DNA of 64,000 nt, from positions 138,565,927-138,629,926 of the forward strand of contig JALGPY010000002.1 in assembly GCA_023055425.1 (NCBI GenBank), in the 5' to 3' direction. Below are positions 33,571 to 44,758 of this stretch, in pieces. The position numbers were made by a program, and so were the translations under genes. The notes under the pieces were generated by a model. It had not been told where the DNA came from, searched no databases, and saw nothing but the letters and a program-made list of their open reading frames with translations. The stretch is from Linanthus parryae (lineage: Eukaryota > Streptophyta > Magnoliopsida > Ericales > Polemoniaceae). Numbering within the stretch: position 1 is the stretch's first letter; each line of letters opens with the position of its first letter.

Positions 33571-34700
33571 TCATCCCAATCTAGATCTAAATCCCATCCT
33601 CGTCCCAGATCATGAATTGGTGGAATTCAAACAGACCATTAATCCATTTTTACACATACATTTAATCAAAGTTCAGAATTGAAAGAATTAAAGTAGATTT
33701 TCGAAAACCCAACCTCTTCTCTGATAGTGGCTAGAGTTTCAAAAGAGATAAATTAAGTGTATTTTTGAGTTAATTACACTTGTTAACCTCAAATAGTGAA
33801 GTCAACAAAAGAATATGTTAATTGGTATAGATCAGTTCGCCAACTTTTACTTGATGATTCTATCATTCAAGGGTAAAAGAAAATTTGCTCCCTTCACTTT
33901 TGATGGAATACCAATCTGCTCCTTGAAAAAGTAGCAATTCATAAAACACCCATGCAAACTAACAGAGACTAACGAACACTAACGAAGATGCAAAGGACAA
34001 ATTTACCTTGACATTTAGAATAATTATCCACCCACTATAGGCTTACAATATCTAACCCATTTACTAATTACTGAAAACTCGGGTTTGTACTAATCTAATC
34101 CATTTACTAATTTATCTAGCCCACTAATTAATCTAAAACACAACGAAAAACAAACTCTATTTCTCATATTTATTCTCTATCAGTTGATATTCTTCTCCAT
34201 TAAAGTTTTGACAATTCACTCCAAATACGAACCCCAAAACTTAAAACACACCAAATTTCAGCCAAAAACTGAACTTTATTAAAGAGAAAGCTATAAATAA
34301 ACATCTATACCATAACATTACACCCAATACATGAACAAAGTATATTTAAAAAAATATATATGAACAATGTATATTAAAAAAAAAAAGATACATCAGCAAA
34401 TTCTCCCCATTGGCAGCATCAATTGAGCTCCAATTCACCTTCAATCTAACAAACTTTACACACTACCTGCAAAATAAAATTTAAAAAAAAAATAGTTCAA
34501 GAATATCAAAACAGAAGAAGCTCAACATAATGAATTGTTCAAAAAATTTATGCCAATTCTCAGAATTATTATCGTCACAGAATTAGGCGATTGAGTGAGG
34601 AGCTGCACTGTAGCGTAGGGGAGCTACAACTTGTGTTAAACTCTAAAATCCAATTTATGAAAAATAAGGAGCCACACAAGTGTTCTACTCTAAAATCCTT
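33571..34700. other. Intergenic, AT-rich, nothing recognised
   Basis: No coding frame or known repeat. A 3'-end-like stretch on the - strand (AATAAAGTTC near 34275) may be the polyadenylation region of a transcript from 34700-35164. Confidence 0.5.
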
Positions 34701-35164
34701 CACACATTAGTAATGGACCATAACCCAATGGGGAACCCCAGGAGTGAACCGAATAGATAACCCCAGGAGACTCTCTCTCATGGTAGCCTTGTGAATCGGA
34801 AACATAGAGCCCTTCAGATTCAAACGAATCAGCAACCCTGCACTCCATGGGATTACGAGTGGTAACCTAGAAATTCCCAAAGAAGAAGAAGATCGAAAGA
34901 CCAGAAGCCCTAACCAAGATCGGCCAAGAACAAACCCATAAATTGAAACCCACAACGAACAAGTTCGATTACAAGCACCAGATCCGTAGGTGCATGATGT
35001 GATTTCATAAGAAAATCTAAGTTAAGGGGTAGGGTTTTTGGGTTTCGACGGGGTTGTGGAAGAGACAGAGAAAGAGGGATAGAGAGAAAGAGAGATAGAC
35101 AAATTAACGTGGATGAACAACCTGATGTATTGGTATGCTGAGTTAGATTAGGATTTTGGCCCAC
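34700..35164 (-). other. Possible transcribed leader or short non-coding gene, divergent from the GNAT gene
   Basis: On the - strand this has the composition of a plant 5' leader (CT-rich at 35040-35100) and an 84-codon frame at 35164-34910 followed by an 82-codon frame (34955-34707). I recognise neither protein. A plausible acceptor TTTTATTTTGCAG lies near 34470. It would be head to head with the GNAT gene. Low confidence that it encodes protein. Confidence 0.25.
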
Positions 35165-35565
35165 TAATTTGGGTTGATTAGTGGCCCAAATTAATTATGA
35201 AATATGTTAAATATGTGTGGTAAATATTTGTAAGTTTTGAGGGTGTTTTTGTCATTTGACCCACAGAGGACAAAACCGTCACAAAAACCAGTGACTATAC
35301 ACAATTGGACGAAAATGTCACAGAAGGGGCGACTTGTCTTTTTTTATTCCATTATAGGGAGGTATGTGTAATTACTAATTTGTCAAGTAACATATTAGTA
35401 TTTCATCAAAAGTTAAGGGAGCAAAAGTGTCTTTTACCCATCATTCAAACATCGGTCCAAATGCCCCAACGCCTATGACAGATTCACAACCACAAACTTC
35501 GAAACAAGATAGATTCGTCCCTGTAGATGTATGTGATTCTGAACCGCACACATGTTCAATTAACA

Positions 35566-36150
35566 ATGCAAATGCTTCTCCACAGCAACGTCTCACTCCC
35601 GCTCCGATCACCTCTCCGCCTCACCACCGCCTCCCCAACCCACCCCCGAGCCGTCGCCGTCAAATCCCAACTCCCCATCATCAACACTACCTACTCCATC
35701 TCCGACGACGTCCTCAAATCCCGCGGCTTCAACCTCCGCCGCACCGTCGGTGACCTCAACCTCGACCAGTTGAACAAAGTCTTCGTCGCCGTCGGGTTCC
35801 CGAGGCGTGACCCGGATAAGGTCCGGATCGCGCTGGAGAACACGGGTTCACTGATCTGGGTCGAGGAGGACAAGTCGAAGAAGCCGGTGGCGTTCGCGAG
35901 GGCGACTGGGGACGGCGTGTTCAACGCGATAATATGGGACGTGGTGGTGGATCCGTCGTTTCAGGGGTTCGGGTTAGGGAAGGCGGTGATGGAGAGGCTG
36001 GTGGCGGAGCTGTTGGAGAAGGGGATTACGAACATTGCGTTGTATTCGGAGCCCCGGGTTCTCGGGTTTTATAGGCCGCTGGGTTTTGTTGCGGATCCGG
36101 ATGGGATCCGAGGGATGGTGTATTCCCGGAAACAGAAAAAGAAGCTATAG
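35566..36150 (+). CDS. GNAT1: Plastid GCN5-related N-acetyltransferase (GNAT1/GNAT3 type)
   Basis: Acetyl-CoA-dependent N-acetyltransferase; plant plastid GNATs of this group are reported to acetylate protein N-termini or lysines and, for some, serotonin. Seen: an N-terminal 35-45 residues rich in Ser, Thr, Arg and Leu without acids, as in a chloroplast transit peptide; then ISDDVLKSRGF, LNLDQLNKVF, PDKVRIALENT; motif A with VVDPSFQGFGLGKAVMERLV (Q-x-x-G-x-G type acetyl-CoA loop, about 50 residues from the end); motif B NIALYSEPRVLGFYRPLGF. Complete and intronless, GC-rich unlike its AT-rich surroundings. The frame is open from 35527, but the ATG there has a poor context; I chose 35566 (A at -3), and 35572 is also possible. 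The assignment to GNAT1 rests partly on its Cpn60 beta4 neighbour; GNAT3 or SNAT-like are alternatives. Confidence 0.85.
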   Translation: MQMLLHSNVSLPLRSPLRLTTASPTHPRAVAVKSQLPIINTTYSISDDVLKSRGFNLRRTVGDLNLDQLNKVFVAVGFPRRDPDKVRIALENTGSLIWVEEDKSKKPVAFARATGDGVFNAIIWDVVVDPSFQGFGLGKAVMERLVAELLEKGITNIALYSEPRVLGFYRPLGFVADPDGIRGMVYSRKQKKKL

Positions 36151-36394
36151 AAGATTTTTTGTTGTGTTATTGTCTTCTGATTATACATATTTTGTGTGTG
36201 TTTGTGTGTGCATTGTTCACATCATTATGTAGGGGAAGATCAGGGGCGGAGCCATGTAGGGGCACGGGGGGCCCCCCCCCCAAAATTTTCCGATAACACT
36301 GCCCCCCCAAAATTTTCCGATAACACTAGGTAATTGTAAAAAAATGAACGGTATTAATCTAAAATAATAAAAGTGCCCCCCTTGATCACAAAGG

Positions 36395-36460
36395 TTTTCT
36401 TAGCGTAGTTGGTAAACCAGTTGCCTTAAGTTCACAGTGACAAGGGTTCGACTCACTTTG
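36395..36460 (+). promoter_or_regulatory. tRNA-like A and B boxes, + strand
   Basis: A box TAGCGTAGTTGG (36401-36412) matches TRGCNNAGYNGG, and B box GGTTCGACTC (36445-36454) matches GGTTCGANTC. The spacing is normal for RNA polymerase III internal promoters. A second B box follows at 36520-36529 in the tandem copy, whose A box is truncated. The acceptor stem does not pair, so this is not a functional tRNA. Confidence 0.65.
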
Positions 36461-36589
36461 CGCGGTTTTTACTTTTTTCCTCTTTGGTAAACCAGTTGCC
36501 TTAAGTTCACAGTGACAAGGGTTCGACTCACTTTGCGCGGTTTTTACTTTTTTCCTCGAATAAAAAAGAAGAAAATTAAAACGTACCCA

Positions 36590-36655
36590 CAGGGACTCGA
36601 ACCCTAGTGGTGTACGTCCTTAAGAAAATACTTAACCTACTGAGCTATAAGACGT
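36590..36655 (-). promoter_or_regulatory. tRNA-like A and B boxes, - strand
   Basis: On the - strand TAGCTCAGTAGG (36647-36636) and GGTTCGAGTCC (36603-36593) fit A and B boxes well. The ends do not form an acceptor stem. It points towards the + strand tRNA-like unit in the same MITE. Confidence 0.65.
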
Positions 36656-36758
36656 ATAATGTCCATTTAGACATTTAGTATCACTTTATCTTTGACAGTA
36701 GTACAAATACTTTGTGTCCCCCCTTCGAAAAATTCCTGGCTCCGCCACTGGGGAAGAT

Positions 36759-37320
36759 AACACGCGCTCATACACAACATCCATAGGTTTACCTGTGAAT
36801 CTGTTTCGTTTATGAGTTGATTATAGTTACTCATTCTTAACATTGTACTACGATTCACGTGATAACTCATAATATCATAATAGCATTGGACAGTCGAGAC
36901 TCGAGACTACCAAAGAGTAGTAACAAAAAACCGAGTTCTCAATTTTTCCCGCTAAAGATCTCAATTAAAAAGGTGAGACCTAGGCTCTGTTGGGTTGATG
37001 ACAAAACATTTTTCAGTAAAATAGTCGCCCTTATTTTTGGTGTTTCGTTCGTAATTTGTCTCTAAATATCTTTTATCAAGTGTAATTTTTTTTGTTCCTT
37101 AAATGATGTAAAATTGTTTAAAGTTGAAAACCCGTAAGCTATTTTGCAGGTAGTGAACACCAACAAGTTCTTATATTATTTTGCGTTTTAATTCACCTTT
37201 CTCAAAATACTTAAAAAAAACAGCATGACACATATTTTGGAACTCAACAAATCTTGGATGATTGAATAGTTCGATGTTGGTTTCCTCTCTTTTGACTATG
37301 TTAGAATAATTTTATTTAAT
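36759..37320. other. Intergenic, nothing recognised
   Basis: AT-rich sequence with no coding frame, RNA gene or transposon end that I can support. Confidence 0.5.
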
Positions 37321-37365
37321 ATTTTATCCGTTTCATTTTTTTTTTTTTTTGTCATACTTTTACCA

Positions 37366-37642
37366 GTATTCACTAGGTCATTTTCAACGTGTTAAACGAT
37401 ATGAGACTTTGCTAAAGAAAGATTGGTGTTTTAAAATACACTTTAATTTACAAGATCAATAAAAAGTTATCAAAAAACTATGTAATTGTGTTATCCAAAT
37501 CAGTATGTCATTTCCAACGTGTTTTGATTAACAAAACGATATGAGACTTTGATAAAGAAAGACTGGTGTTGTAACATACACTTTAATTTACAAGATTAAT
37601 AAAAAAATTATCAAAAAACTATGTAATTGTGTTATCCAAATC
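37366..37642. repeat. Tandem repeat, about 135-140 bp, two copies
   Basis: 37366-37500 and 37501-37642 share AACGATATGAGACTTTG, CTTTAATTTACAAGAT and ATGTAATTGTGTTATCC in the same order, with small indels. The flanks (ATCCGTTTC near 37327; CGGAAACAAAGGAGGAAG at 37660) suggest a decayed MITE, but the ends do not pair well. Confidence 0.7.
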
Positions 37643-37679
37643 ACCGGGACCCGGTTACGGAAACAAAGGAGGAAGTATG

Positions 37680-38856
37680 CTAGATAGGCTGATGTCCTGA
37701 TGATCTGGTGTACTACTAAAAGTTCCTGCGAGTGTTCGAAAGGAAACTTCATAATGATGTTTAAGTAACTCAACCCTTAAAGCTAGTACAGGATGTGCAA
37801 AATGCATCAACTTTTAATCTAACCTTACTACCCAAATGATTATTTTTTTCAGTTAGGCCTTTCACACTGCATGAAATAAGCTAAAGATGGGACAGCCGAG
37901 ATATCACTAAAGAAACTGAGAAAGTGCCAAATGTGAAAAGAACAAAGATTAACTAACAGCAAGTCTTCCTTGCAAGTCCCTTATTTCTGATTCCAATACA
38001 GAAATTACAACATAGCTAGACAGTCTAAAGAGGAGAGACACAACTCACAACTGGATCGAAGTCCTAAAGTTTACATTTGCTTTCATACAACAAGCTGTTA
38101 TCTTGATGAGTCTGTAATTCCACATACAAAATCATACAGCTTCCTTCTCAGCGCTTTCGTTGCAGTGTAGTGAATAAAGTGTGCAGCTCATGATCGCAGC
38201 TAAGTGAAATCGTGCGAAGAACCATGATACAGAAGGTAGAGAACTCCCCACTTATTTGCTATAAAACTTCCCTAAAGAACTACCTGTTACTGCAACATCA
38301 TTCAATGGCAATGTATCAGACAATCAGCACAAGTAGTTATCGAAACATCAGTAACAGTTAGCAGGGGACTGCATATTTCAGAAAGGATCAAGCCACTGAC
38401 TGAACAGTGAGCATAGCAGTATAGACATAACATAAGAGACATTGGAACTAAGCCAAAAGAAGTACGGGGATTTTCCCTTTGAAGTCAAACATAAGCAGCA
38501 AAATGCACAGAAACCCTGGACTACTGGGTGACGACATGCTTTTATAAGATGTTGAATACATTAAGAACTCAACCGACAGTATAAATCATTTTACCCCTGG
38601 GACGGAAAAGGCAAGTCTTTTGATTAATGGGCAGGCGACATTATCGTAACCCAGCGTATGTTTTAGCACAACTTCTACCAGGATAGTTTAATCTGGTAAT
38701 GAAATTGTGAGGGTAAATCATAATGACACTCACATTTTTAAAACTATTACACTAAGAGATGCATACGTGAAGTTCATAAAAATTGAGGTCTCAACAGGCA
38801 TCAGGCACGAGGGGAAACAAAACAGAGTATAGACTACGGTTTATCCTGGAGGCAAT
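37680..38856 (-). other. Possible 3' end of a - strand transcript
   Basis: No long frame. On the - strand an acceptor-like CCTCTTTAG at about 38030 is followed by a short open stretch reading VVISVLESEIRDLQGRLAVS and then a stop (about 37950). It could be a 3' terminal exon of the gene starting near 44905, or chance. The remainder looks like untranslated sequence. Confidence 0.2.
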
Positions 38857-39286
38857 TGCTAGAGATAATACCATCATAGTAGATTATTGTTAGGTTATTT
38901 AGTTTCTATACCAGTCATTGATGTAATGGTTCCTAGGTTATTCTGTTACCTAGTTTACTTGTTAGCTAGTTCAGTTTATTTCCTCGTTGACAAAGTATTT
39001 GTCCCTATTTATAGGCTCCAATAATAGCTTAGATTGTTACATATCATTCAATAATATTAGTCTTCTCATGTTCTGATACGGTATCAGAGCCTCTACGCTC
39101 CTGGTGACCTAAAATAATTCCGCCTACTTTGGCGGGCGGCGCCTCTACTTGTAGCCCGCCGGACCAACACTGTTTTGTTTTAGTTTGTTCTTTCATCAAC
39201 AAGATGATGCCCCTGCAGTCCTGCACCACAGAATCGATCTCCAAGTTGTGGAATTTTTTACCACCCTGTTCTTGTTCACTTAATGA

Positions 39287-39934
39287 TTGAATCCTTACCT
39301 TCACCAGCAGAAAAACAAAAAGCTCCCTGCCTCACCCTTCATCCTCGTCCCTGACCATGAGACCCAATACCATCCCAATCAAGGTCAAACACCACCAAAT
39401 TTATCACCATTAGACTCTCATCGCCTGACCAATCTTCATCGGCCTCTATGTGGATGTCGATCAGTTCATTCCCTGTTCTCTCCCGCCACCTCTGGATTCC
39501 CAAGGAGAAACACTGGACTGCTGGGTTCCTCGTCAACCTCGCGGTATTGTCGCCGGTCTTCGTCGCAACCGCTGCTGAATAATCTTTTTACCCTGGAAAT
39601 TCAATCCATGTCCATATCGCCAGACCTCCTCCATCGTTCACTGTGGGGCTACGTTACCTGGACTCGTCGGAATCGCCCACGTACCCGGGTCGATACGATC
39701 CGACCCGGGTGTGGGTGTGGGATCTGTGGCGGGTTCTTGGAGGAGCGGTCCAGACGCGGCTACGGCGGTAGAGCAGGTGAGAGCCTTCACCGGCGCCGGA
39801 GAAGGATGCGTGGCGAAAGACGTACTTCTGCAGCCACCATGGATGGCAAGCTCAGAACGACTGTGAAGTCGTGCGTGGAAGAGATGCTTCACCCTTTTGT
39901 TTGTCTGGACCAATATACCCCTCTTTTTTATTAA
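39287..39934 (+). other. Open but unsupported frame in the non-autonomous element
   Basis: 215 codons are open on the + strand and 107 overlapping codons on the - strand (39961-39638). Both products are Arg/Ser/Pro-rich with no motif I recognise; GC-rich sequence stays open by chance. It may be a captured exon, because base composition changes sharply here, but I can name no donor gene. Confidence 0.2.
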
Positions 39935-40055
39935 AAACCTAATGGGCCTTATGAGAGACAAACCTTAAATAGATTGGGCCTAAGTAATCCGTCTGAGATA
40001 GTAATGAAAACTCTTCTGAAAGGTTGGGCCTTTAAAAATATTTAAAGTACTAACT

Positions 40056-40160
40056 TTTTTTTTGACCAAACATTAAAACTTTCATTAATCAAAAGAAGAA
40101 ACATTACAAAATTTTCTGTCCTCTTCTAACAAAAACTCCAAGGAAGCTGGAGGGTTACTT
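40056..40160 (-). mobile_element. LINE 3' tail fragment
   Basis: On the - strand the sequence ends TTTTGATTAATGAAAGTTTT, then TTTGGTCAAAAAAAAAA, the typical 3' tail of plant L1-type LINEs followed by a short A run. Only the tail is present. Confidence 0.5.
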
Positions 40161-40854
40161 GAAATATAGTTTTAACCCCCCAAGTTTCATGAACAAGACA
40201 TTTAGGCCCTCCAGTGTTTTCGATTGCATTTGGAAGAGAAGCAAAATATGTCGAATATAGATATCCTTATGTGTGTGTCTAAAAAATCTAGTGTGAATAA
40301 TATATAATATATGCAATATCCCCGCACCCGTGTCCATTTTTTGGGTACTTCTTAGCCGAGTCCCCGTATCCCAAAATTTATCAACTGCGCGAATCAGACT
40401 CTCGGATACACACGGGATATGACACCCGCACCCGAGTCCATGTAACATAGCTGTGGGGACATCACCAGCCGGTGAAACTCTGCCGTCGTTGCATTCTCCA
40501 TCAATTCCCACCAACGATTCCTCTCTTCCTCACCGGAGATCTAAAACCCAGCTCCACTCCTGCAATCGATGTCCTGGCATATCCAACTTCTGTCGGGCTG
40601 TTGACCTCGTTTCTGGTTTTTCATCGCCGTCCATGGGTGTTCGTCATTGCTCGTTGCTCATCCTGTTGAGAAGATTATCAGGCTTGATTCTTCATTATTA
40701 TTGGTTTCTTCCGGAAGGACCCCTTCAATTTATAATATTACAAAAATGCAATTTGAACTCTTTGGTAATGCCAGTTACTACCCCTGTTTTCTATATTGAC
40801 CAAAACTCTTCCTAGACTTTTATGTTTGACCCCCTTGTTTTAAGCTCTTCATCT

Positions 40855-41150
40855 TTTCGACAAAATCGGTCATGAAACTTTTTTTCTAGTCCTCGACACA
40901 ATCTGTCGTAAACTTTTTTTCCTCCTTCCTCTCGACACAATCTGCCATAAAATCATCTTCTTTTTCCTTTTCTCGACACAATCTGTCGTAAAACTAATTT
41001 GTCCTTCTTTTGGACACAATCTGTCATACTGCACCTACTCTCTTATTTTCTTTTTTGACACAATCTCTCGTAACTCTATTTTTTCATTCTTCTCGGCTCA
41101 ACATCTCGTATAACTATCTTATTTTCCTCTTCTCGACTCAACATGTCATA
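40855..41150 (+). repeat. Degenerate minisatellite with a CGACA...TGTCG dyad
   Basis: About seven units of roughly 40-45 bp, each with a form of TCTCGACACAATCTGTCGTA followed by a T-rich stretch. The core CGACACAATCTGTCG has 5-bp inverted arms around 5 bp. Later units drift to GACTCAACATGTC and GGCTCAACATCTC. Confidence 0.75.
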
Positions 41151-41621
41151 AGATTACTGCTCTTCTTCTCAAATGCCGGCATATCCGGCTCTTTTTCTCC
41201 TCTTCTCGGCCGCCGGCAAACTCGGCCTTAACACTGTTGGACGTCAGCCCAACGCGACAGTCGCGGCTCTCTTCCACCACTGGTCTTCCGACACCTGCCC
41301 CAACCACTTGCGTCCATCTCTGCCTCTAGTCAGTCTAGTGTCTGATTGCAAACTCAATATTAGCACATCGAGTTTGAGGGGATGCTAGAGATAGTACCAT
41401 TATCCTGTAGTATAGATTATTGTTAGGTTATTTAGTTTATATATTAGACATTGATATAATGTTTCCTAGTTTAGATTATTCTGTTTCCTAGTTTAGTTGT
41501 TAGCTAGTTCAGTTTATTTCCTTGTCGACCAAGTATTGGTCCCTATTTATATGCTCCTGTAATAGCTTAGATTATTACGTATCATTCAATAATATTATTC
41601 TTCTCACATTCTATCAGCAAT

Positions 41622-43160
41622 AACAGCAAAAAAGAACTTCGAGGCAAGTTCAATATTGTTGGTTTGAGCTCAATCAAGACAGCAGGGCTAATAGCATGAA
41701 GATTTGAAACGAACAGAGAATCCATCAGAATGCAACGCAACCAGGAAGATCTACGAGGGCTATATCAGATAAGAGGTAAGACAGAAAAATAGGATTCTGA
41801 ATAGCAGCAAAGCCTGCAGAGTGATGGATAGATTGCTTTCTGCAGAAGCCAGTGATCTAGCTTTAGTTAAGCAGGAACTCTGCCCAATTACAAAAAAAAA
41901 ACGCAAACACAAAAATCATCAGGGAGTATCTATTTATTTAACCATGCTATGAGCAGGGACATGACTTTGAGTCACATAAATCATCTGGGAGTATCTATTT
42001 ATTTAACCATGCTAAGAGCGACAAATGTGTAATTTCACAGAATGCAAGATTAGAAGACGAAACAGTTTCTTGCCGATGAACTGTTCCGAATGATCGATCT
42101 GTTGTTGTTTGGTATGCGATGATTGAGAGGTGATATGCAAGGACTAAGGTGACATCAGCCTACGAATTATGGTCTGACATATAAACTAAAGTGTATTAGT
42201 CAGCATCAGAAATTATGGGGTGGCCAAAATAGTGACTCAAATACTTTAGCAGTTACCAACTAAAGGAGCATATGAGTAAGTAGAGGAAGGATAAGGAATA
42301 AACAAGCAGTTCAGCCATCAGAATATGCCGAGCATTTGGTGAAGAGGGGTCCATTGTGGATAACTAGTAATGGTGAGAAAACTCTTTTTCTTTGACACAC
42401 AGTTATGAACATAGCCCTTAAACAAGTTGGTAAAACTATTGGAATGGGAGAACAGAGGCTAATCTATGACTAGCAGTCAGAAACCATGGTTTTTTTCATG
42501 CAACAATATAAAACACTGTTTCATTTCAGGATATTTCAGCAGAAATACTTCAGTTACAAAGTAGGTGGGACCTAAGTCACCTAGAGAGAAAACAAAGTGG
42601 GAGCGGGAGCGGGCACGAAAGTGGAAGCGGGAAAGCGCCTAATGTTACAAGGATTGCATTTGAGAAAAATATAATTATAAGAAAGGAATTATTATTTCAC
42701 AAGTCATAAGTGTGCAACATGTACTCAACGTTAAGCATCATGTTATATAGAGTGAGAAAAGTATTAAGCTTGCAAACGTATGGTAAAAACTCTCACAGTT
42801 GTAAAATTTTCTTAAATGAGTTGTGTAAGTCCTAATTAGTCAGTAAGTTGCATCTTTTGCAAAGGAATAATGTTTAAAATAGTTGAATTATCAAATTGAT
42901 ATGTAATAAGTTGAGGTCAACCATCTTGGATTCTCTAAAATATTAGTAAATTGTCTTTGAAAACCAATTCGCCTACGAAACCGTGCTCTTTACTTTCTGG
43001 AGCGCCTTCAGAGCGAGGTTTTGCCTCCAAAGCGCCGGAGCAAGGTTTGGGAGCGGGAGACACCCCCTTAGAGAGGTTTTAGGTGACTAAGGGTGGGACT
43101 TTCATCAATTCCTTACATTTTTACTGTACCACTTGTTTTCTTTCATTCCAATTTTGTATG
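41622..43160. other. Intergenic with a 65-bp partial tandem repeat
   Basis: No gene recognised. 41914-41978 and 41979-42021 share AATCATC, GGGAGTATCTATTTATTTAA and CCATGCT at a 65-bp offset. GAGCGGGAG-type GC-rich repeats lie near 42600 and 43050. Confidence 0.6.
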
Positions 43161-43162
43161 CT

Positions 43163-43410
43163 ACTCCCTACGTCCCATTTTCCAATATAAGCATCCTATT
43201 TTGATGATAAAAAACCAGTGTCCTATTTTGATTTGGCAGGGGGTTTTAGGAGATGATTTTCAGTTGATAGATTTACTGAAATTTTCTTTGTCTTTTAGGA
43301 CTTTTATTGGGAAGTGAAAAAGTAAGAATCTGAAAAGGGTATAGAGGGAAGTAAAGCGACAAAATATGCAACATTATATAAGTACGACACTAACGGAGAC
43401 AGACTAAAAA
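43163..43410. mobile_element. Decayed Stowaway-like MITE
   Basis: CTCCCTACGTCCCATTTTCC at the left is close to the Stowaway inverted repeat CTCCCTCCGTCCC; the right end (GACACTAACGGAGACAG) is a poor partner. No clear target duplication. Confidence 0.4.
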
Positions 43411-44700
43411 GGATAGTAAGACACTTGTGGGGCCGAGTGAGTATAATTTATCTCATTATTATGGTCAAATGAAAAGGATGCAAACAATAAATATTAATGT
43501 CATATTTCTATACCAGATTGACTTATACAAACTAGAATTACACGAGTGCTTCCAAACTAACTTAGTAGACTTCATATCTGTGATGATTACTGGTTTTTAT
43601 CATAAGCATTCAATACAAGTTACAAACTTTGCAAAGTATGTTTATATATTTTTACAGATGCAGGTTTTCTATAGCAGTGATTTTACAATGGCGAGTCAAA
43701 ACACAGTGGTACTGAATCGTGTTTGCTCAAGTTCGAAAAACAAGATCCTGCCGCAGACATAGTAGAACCACAGTTCATGCATGGCGTCAATAGGGCTGCT
43801 CTTGTTTCTAGATCAACAAAGGTAACATGTTTAGTAAACTGCTTCAGAAGCCGAAACAAAGAAAAACGAACTTATATGTAGTCAAAGGTTAGGCGGAAAA
43901 CACAATTTGGTTTGTTTACATGCCTAGCTGCCGACATTCCTTTGCTATCATTTTTGTACTCTCCGTCTTTGGGGACTTCCAATTCTATCAGTTCTTGACT
44001 CCTTAAAAGAAGTGTGGTTGATAGTTGTCTGAAGGAGAGCATCTCCATTTCATTTCTATGATTTTTGTACTCTCCATCTTCGGGGACTTTCAGGCACAGT
44101 TCTGACTCCTTAAAAGAAGTGTGGTTGATGGTTATCTGAAGGAGAGCATCTCCATTTCATTTCAAATTTCAAGATCAACATCAACATCTCAGGGGACAAA
44201 ACAAGTCACTGATAAACAGAGTATAAGGTATACCTTCGTGTACTTCCTTCAGATTTTGATGATATATATTAATATTCCCCATTTGGATTTCAATCCATAA
44301 CTATCCGTAACTACGAGCAAACAATGAAGTATCAAAATCAACAAGAATCAGTCTGTTTCAAGATTAACCAGGGTTGGCTACATGAATCAAGCTTCTCCCG
44401 TTGCGTCTGTCCAAACTCAGTTTCTCCCTTTAGTTTTAATTCAACTAAGGTTTGTTTTGGTAGATAGAACCCTATTACTCCTAACTGATGAATCAAATGG
44501 CCTACGATACATATGACCAAACCACCTCAGGCAATTCCCTCTCATTTTGCCTTCTATCTAGATTCCTCAAATTGGTGTATAATGGAACATCAAAAGCAAA
44601 CACTCAAAACAGACTGCGCCCCCAAAATAATAAATGCACAAAGCCATAACAATCTAAAATAGCTCCACACCCACAAAATTAACTGCCAATAACACTGTAA
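43411..44700. other. Intergenic with a 111-bp tandem repeat
   Basis: 43950-44060 and 44061-44164 share ATTTTTGTACTCTCC, CTCCTTAAAAGAAGTGTGG and AAGGAGAGCATCTCC. No coding frame supported; it may be the intron of a - strand gene starting near 44905. Confidence 0.55.
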
Positions 44701-44758
44701 ATCAAGACATTTCTACAACGGGAGAAAAAAGTACCTGTAAATTTGGGGGAGACTGGAT

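Larger units (their letters stand above)
36241..36750. mobile_element. hAT-like MITE (510 bp) with tRNA-like boxes
   Basis: Terminal inverted repeats CAGGGGCGGAGCCA at the left and TGGCTCCGCCACTG at the right, with a perfect 8-bp target duplication GGGAAGAT (36233-36240, 36751-36758), the size made by hAT transposases. Inside are a 26-bp repeat around 36275-36326, a 75-bp tandem repeat (36409-36483, 36484-36558) and two tRNA-like segments in opposite directions. It lies about 90 bp after the GNAT stop codon, so it may fall in that gene's 3' region. Confidence 0.85.
38857..41616 (+). mobile_element. Complete non-autonomous LTR element (2760 bp), TSD GCAAT
   Basis: LTRs at 38857-39078 and 41383-41616 (about 85-90 percent alike by eye) both start TGCTAGAGAT and are flanked by GCAAT (38852-38856, 41617-41621). 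A primer site GGTATCAGAGCC (39080-39091) follows the 5' LTR, and a purine tract TTTGAGGGGA precedes the 3' LTR. This is the copia tRNA-Met arrangement. No gag or pol domain is visible, so it depends on another element. The interior holds GC-rich sequence (39110-39930), a LINE tail (about 40056-40160) and a minisatellite (40855-41150). Confidence 0.88.

Noticed and set aside
35427..35753. 108-codon + frame overlapping the GNAT gene
   Set aside because: Pro/His/Arg-rich product in another frame of a GC-rich coding sequence; the GNAT frame has clear motifs.
36395..36655. Functional tRNA genes
   Set aside because: A and B boxes are good but no acceptor stem pairs in either orientation, and the units lie inside a MITE.
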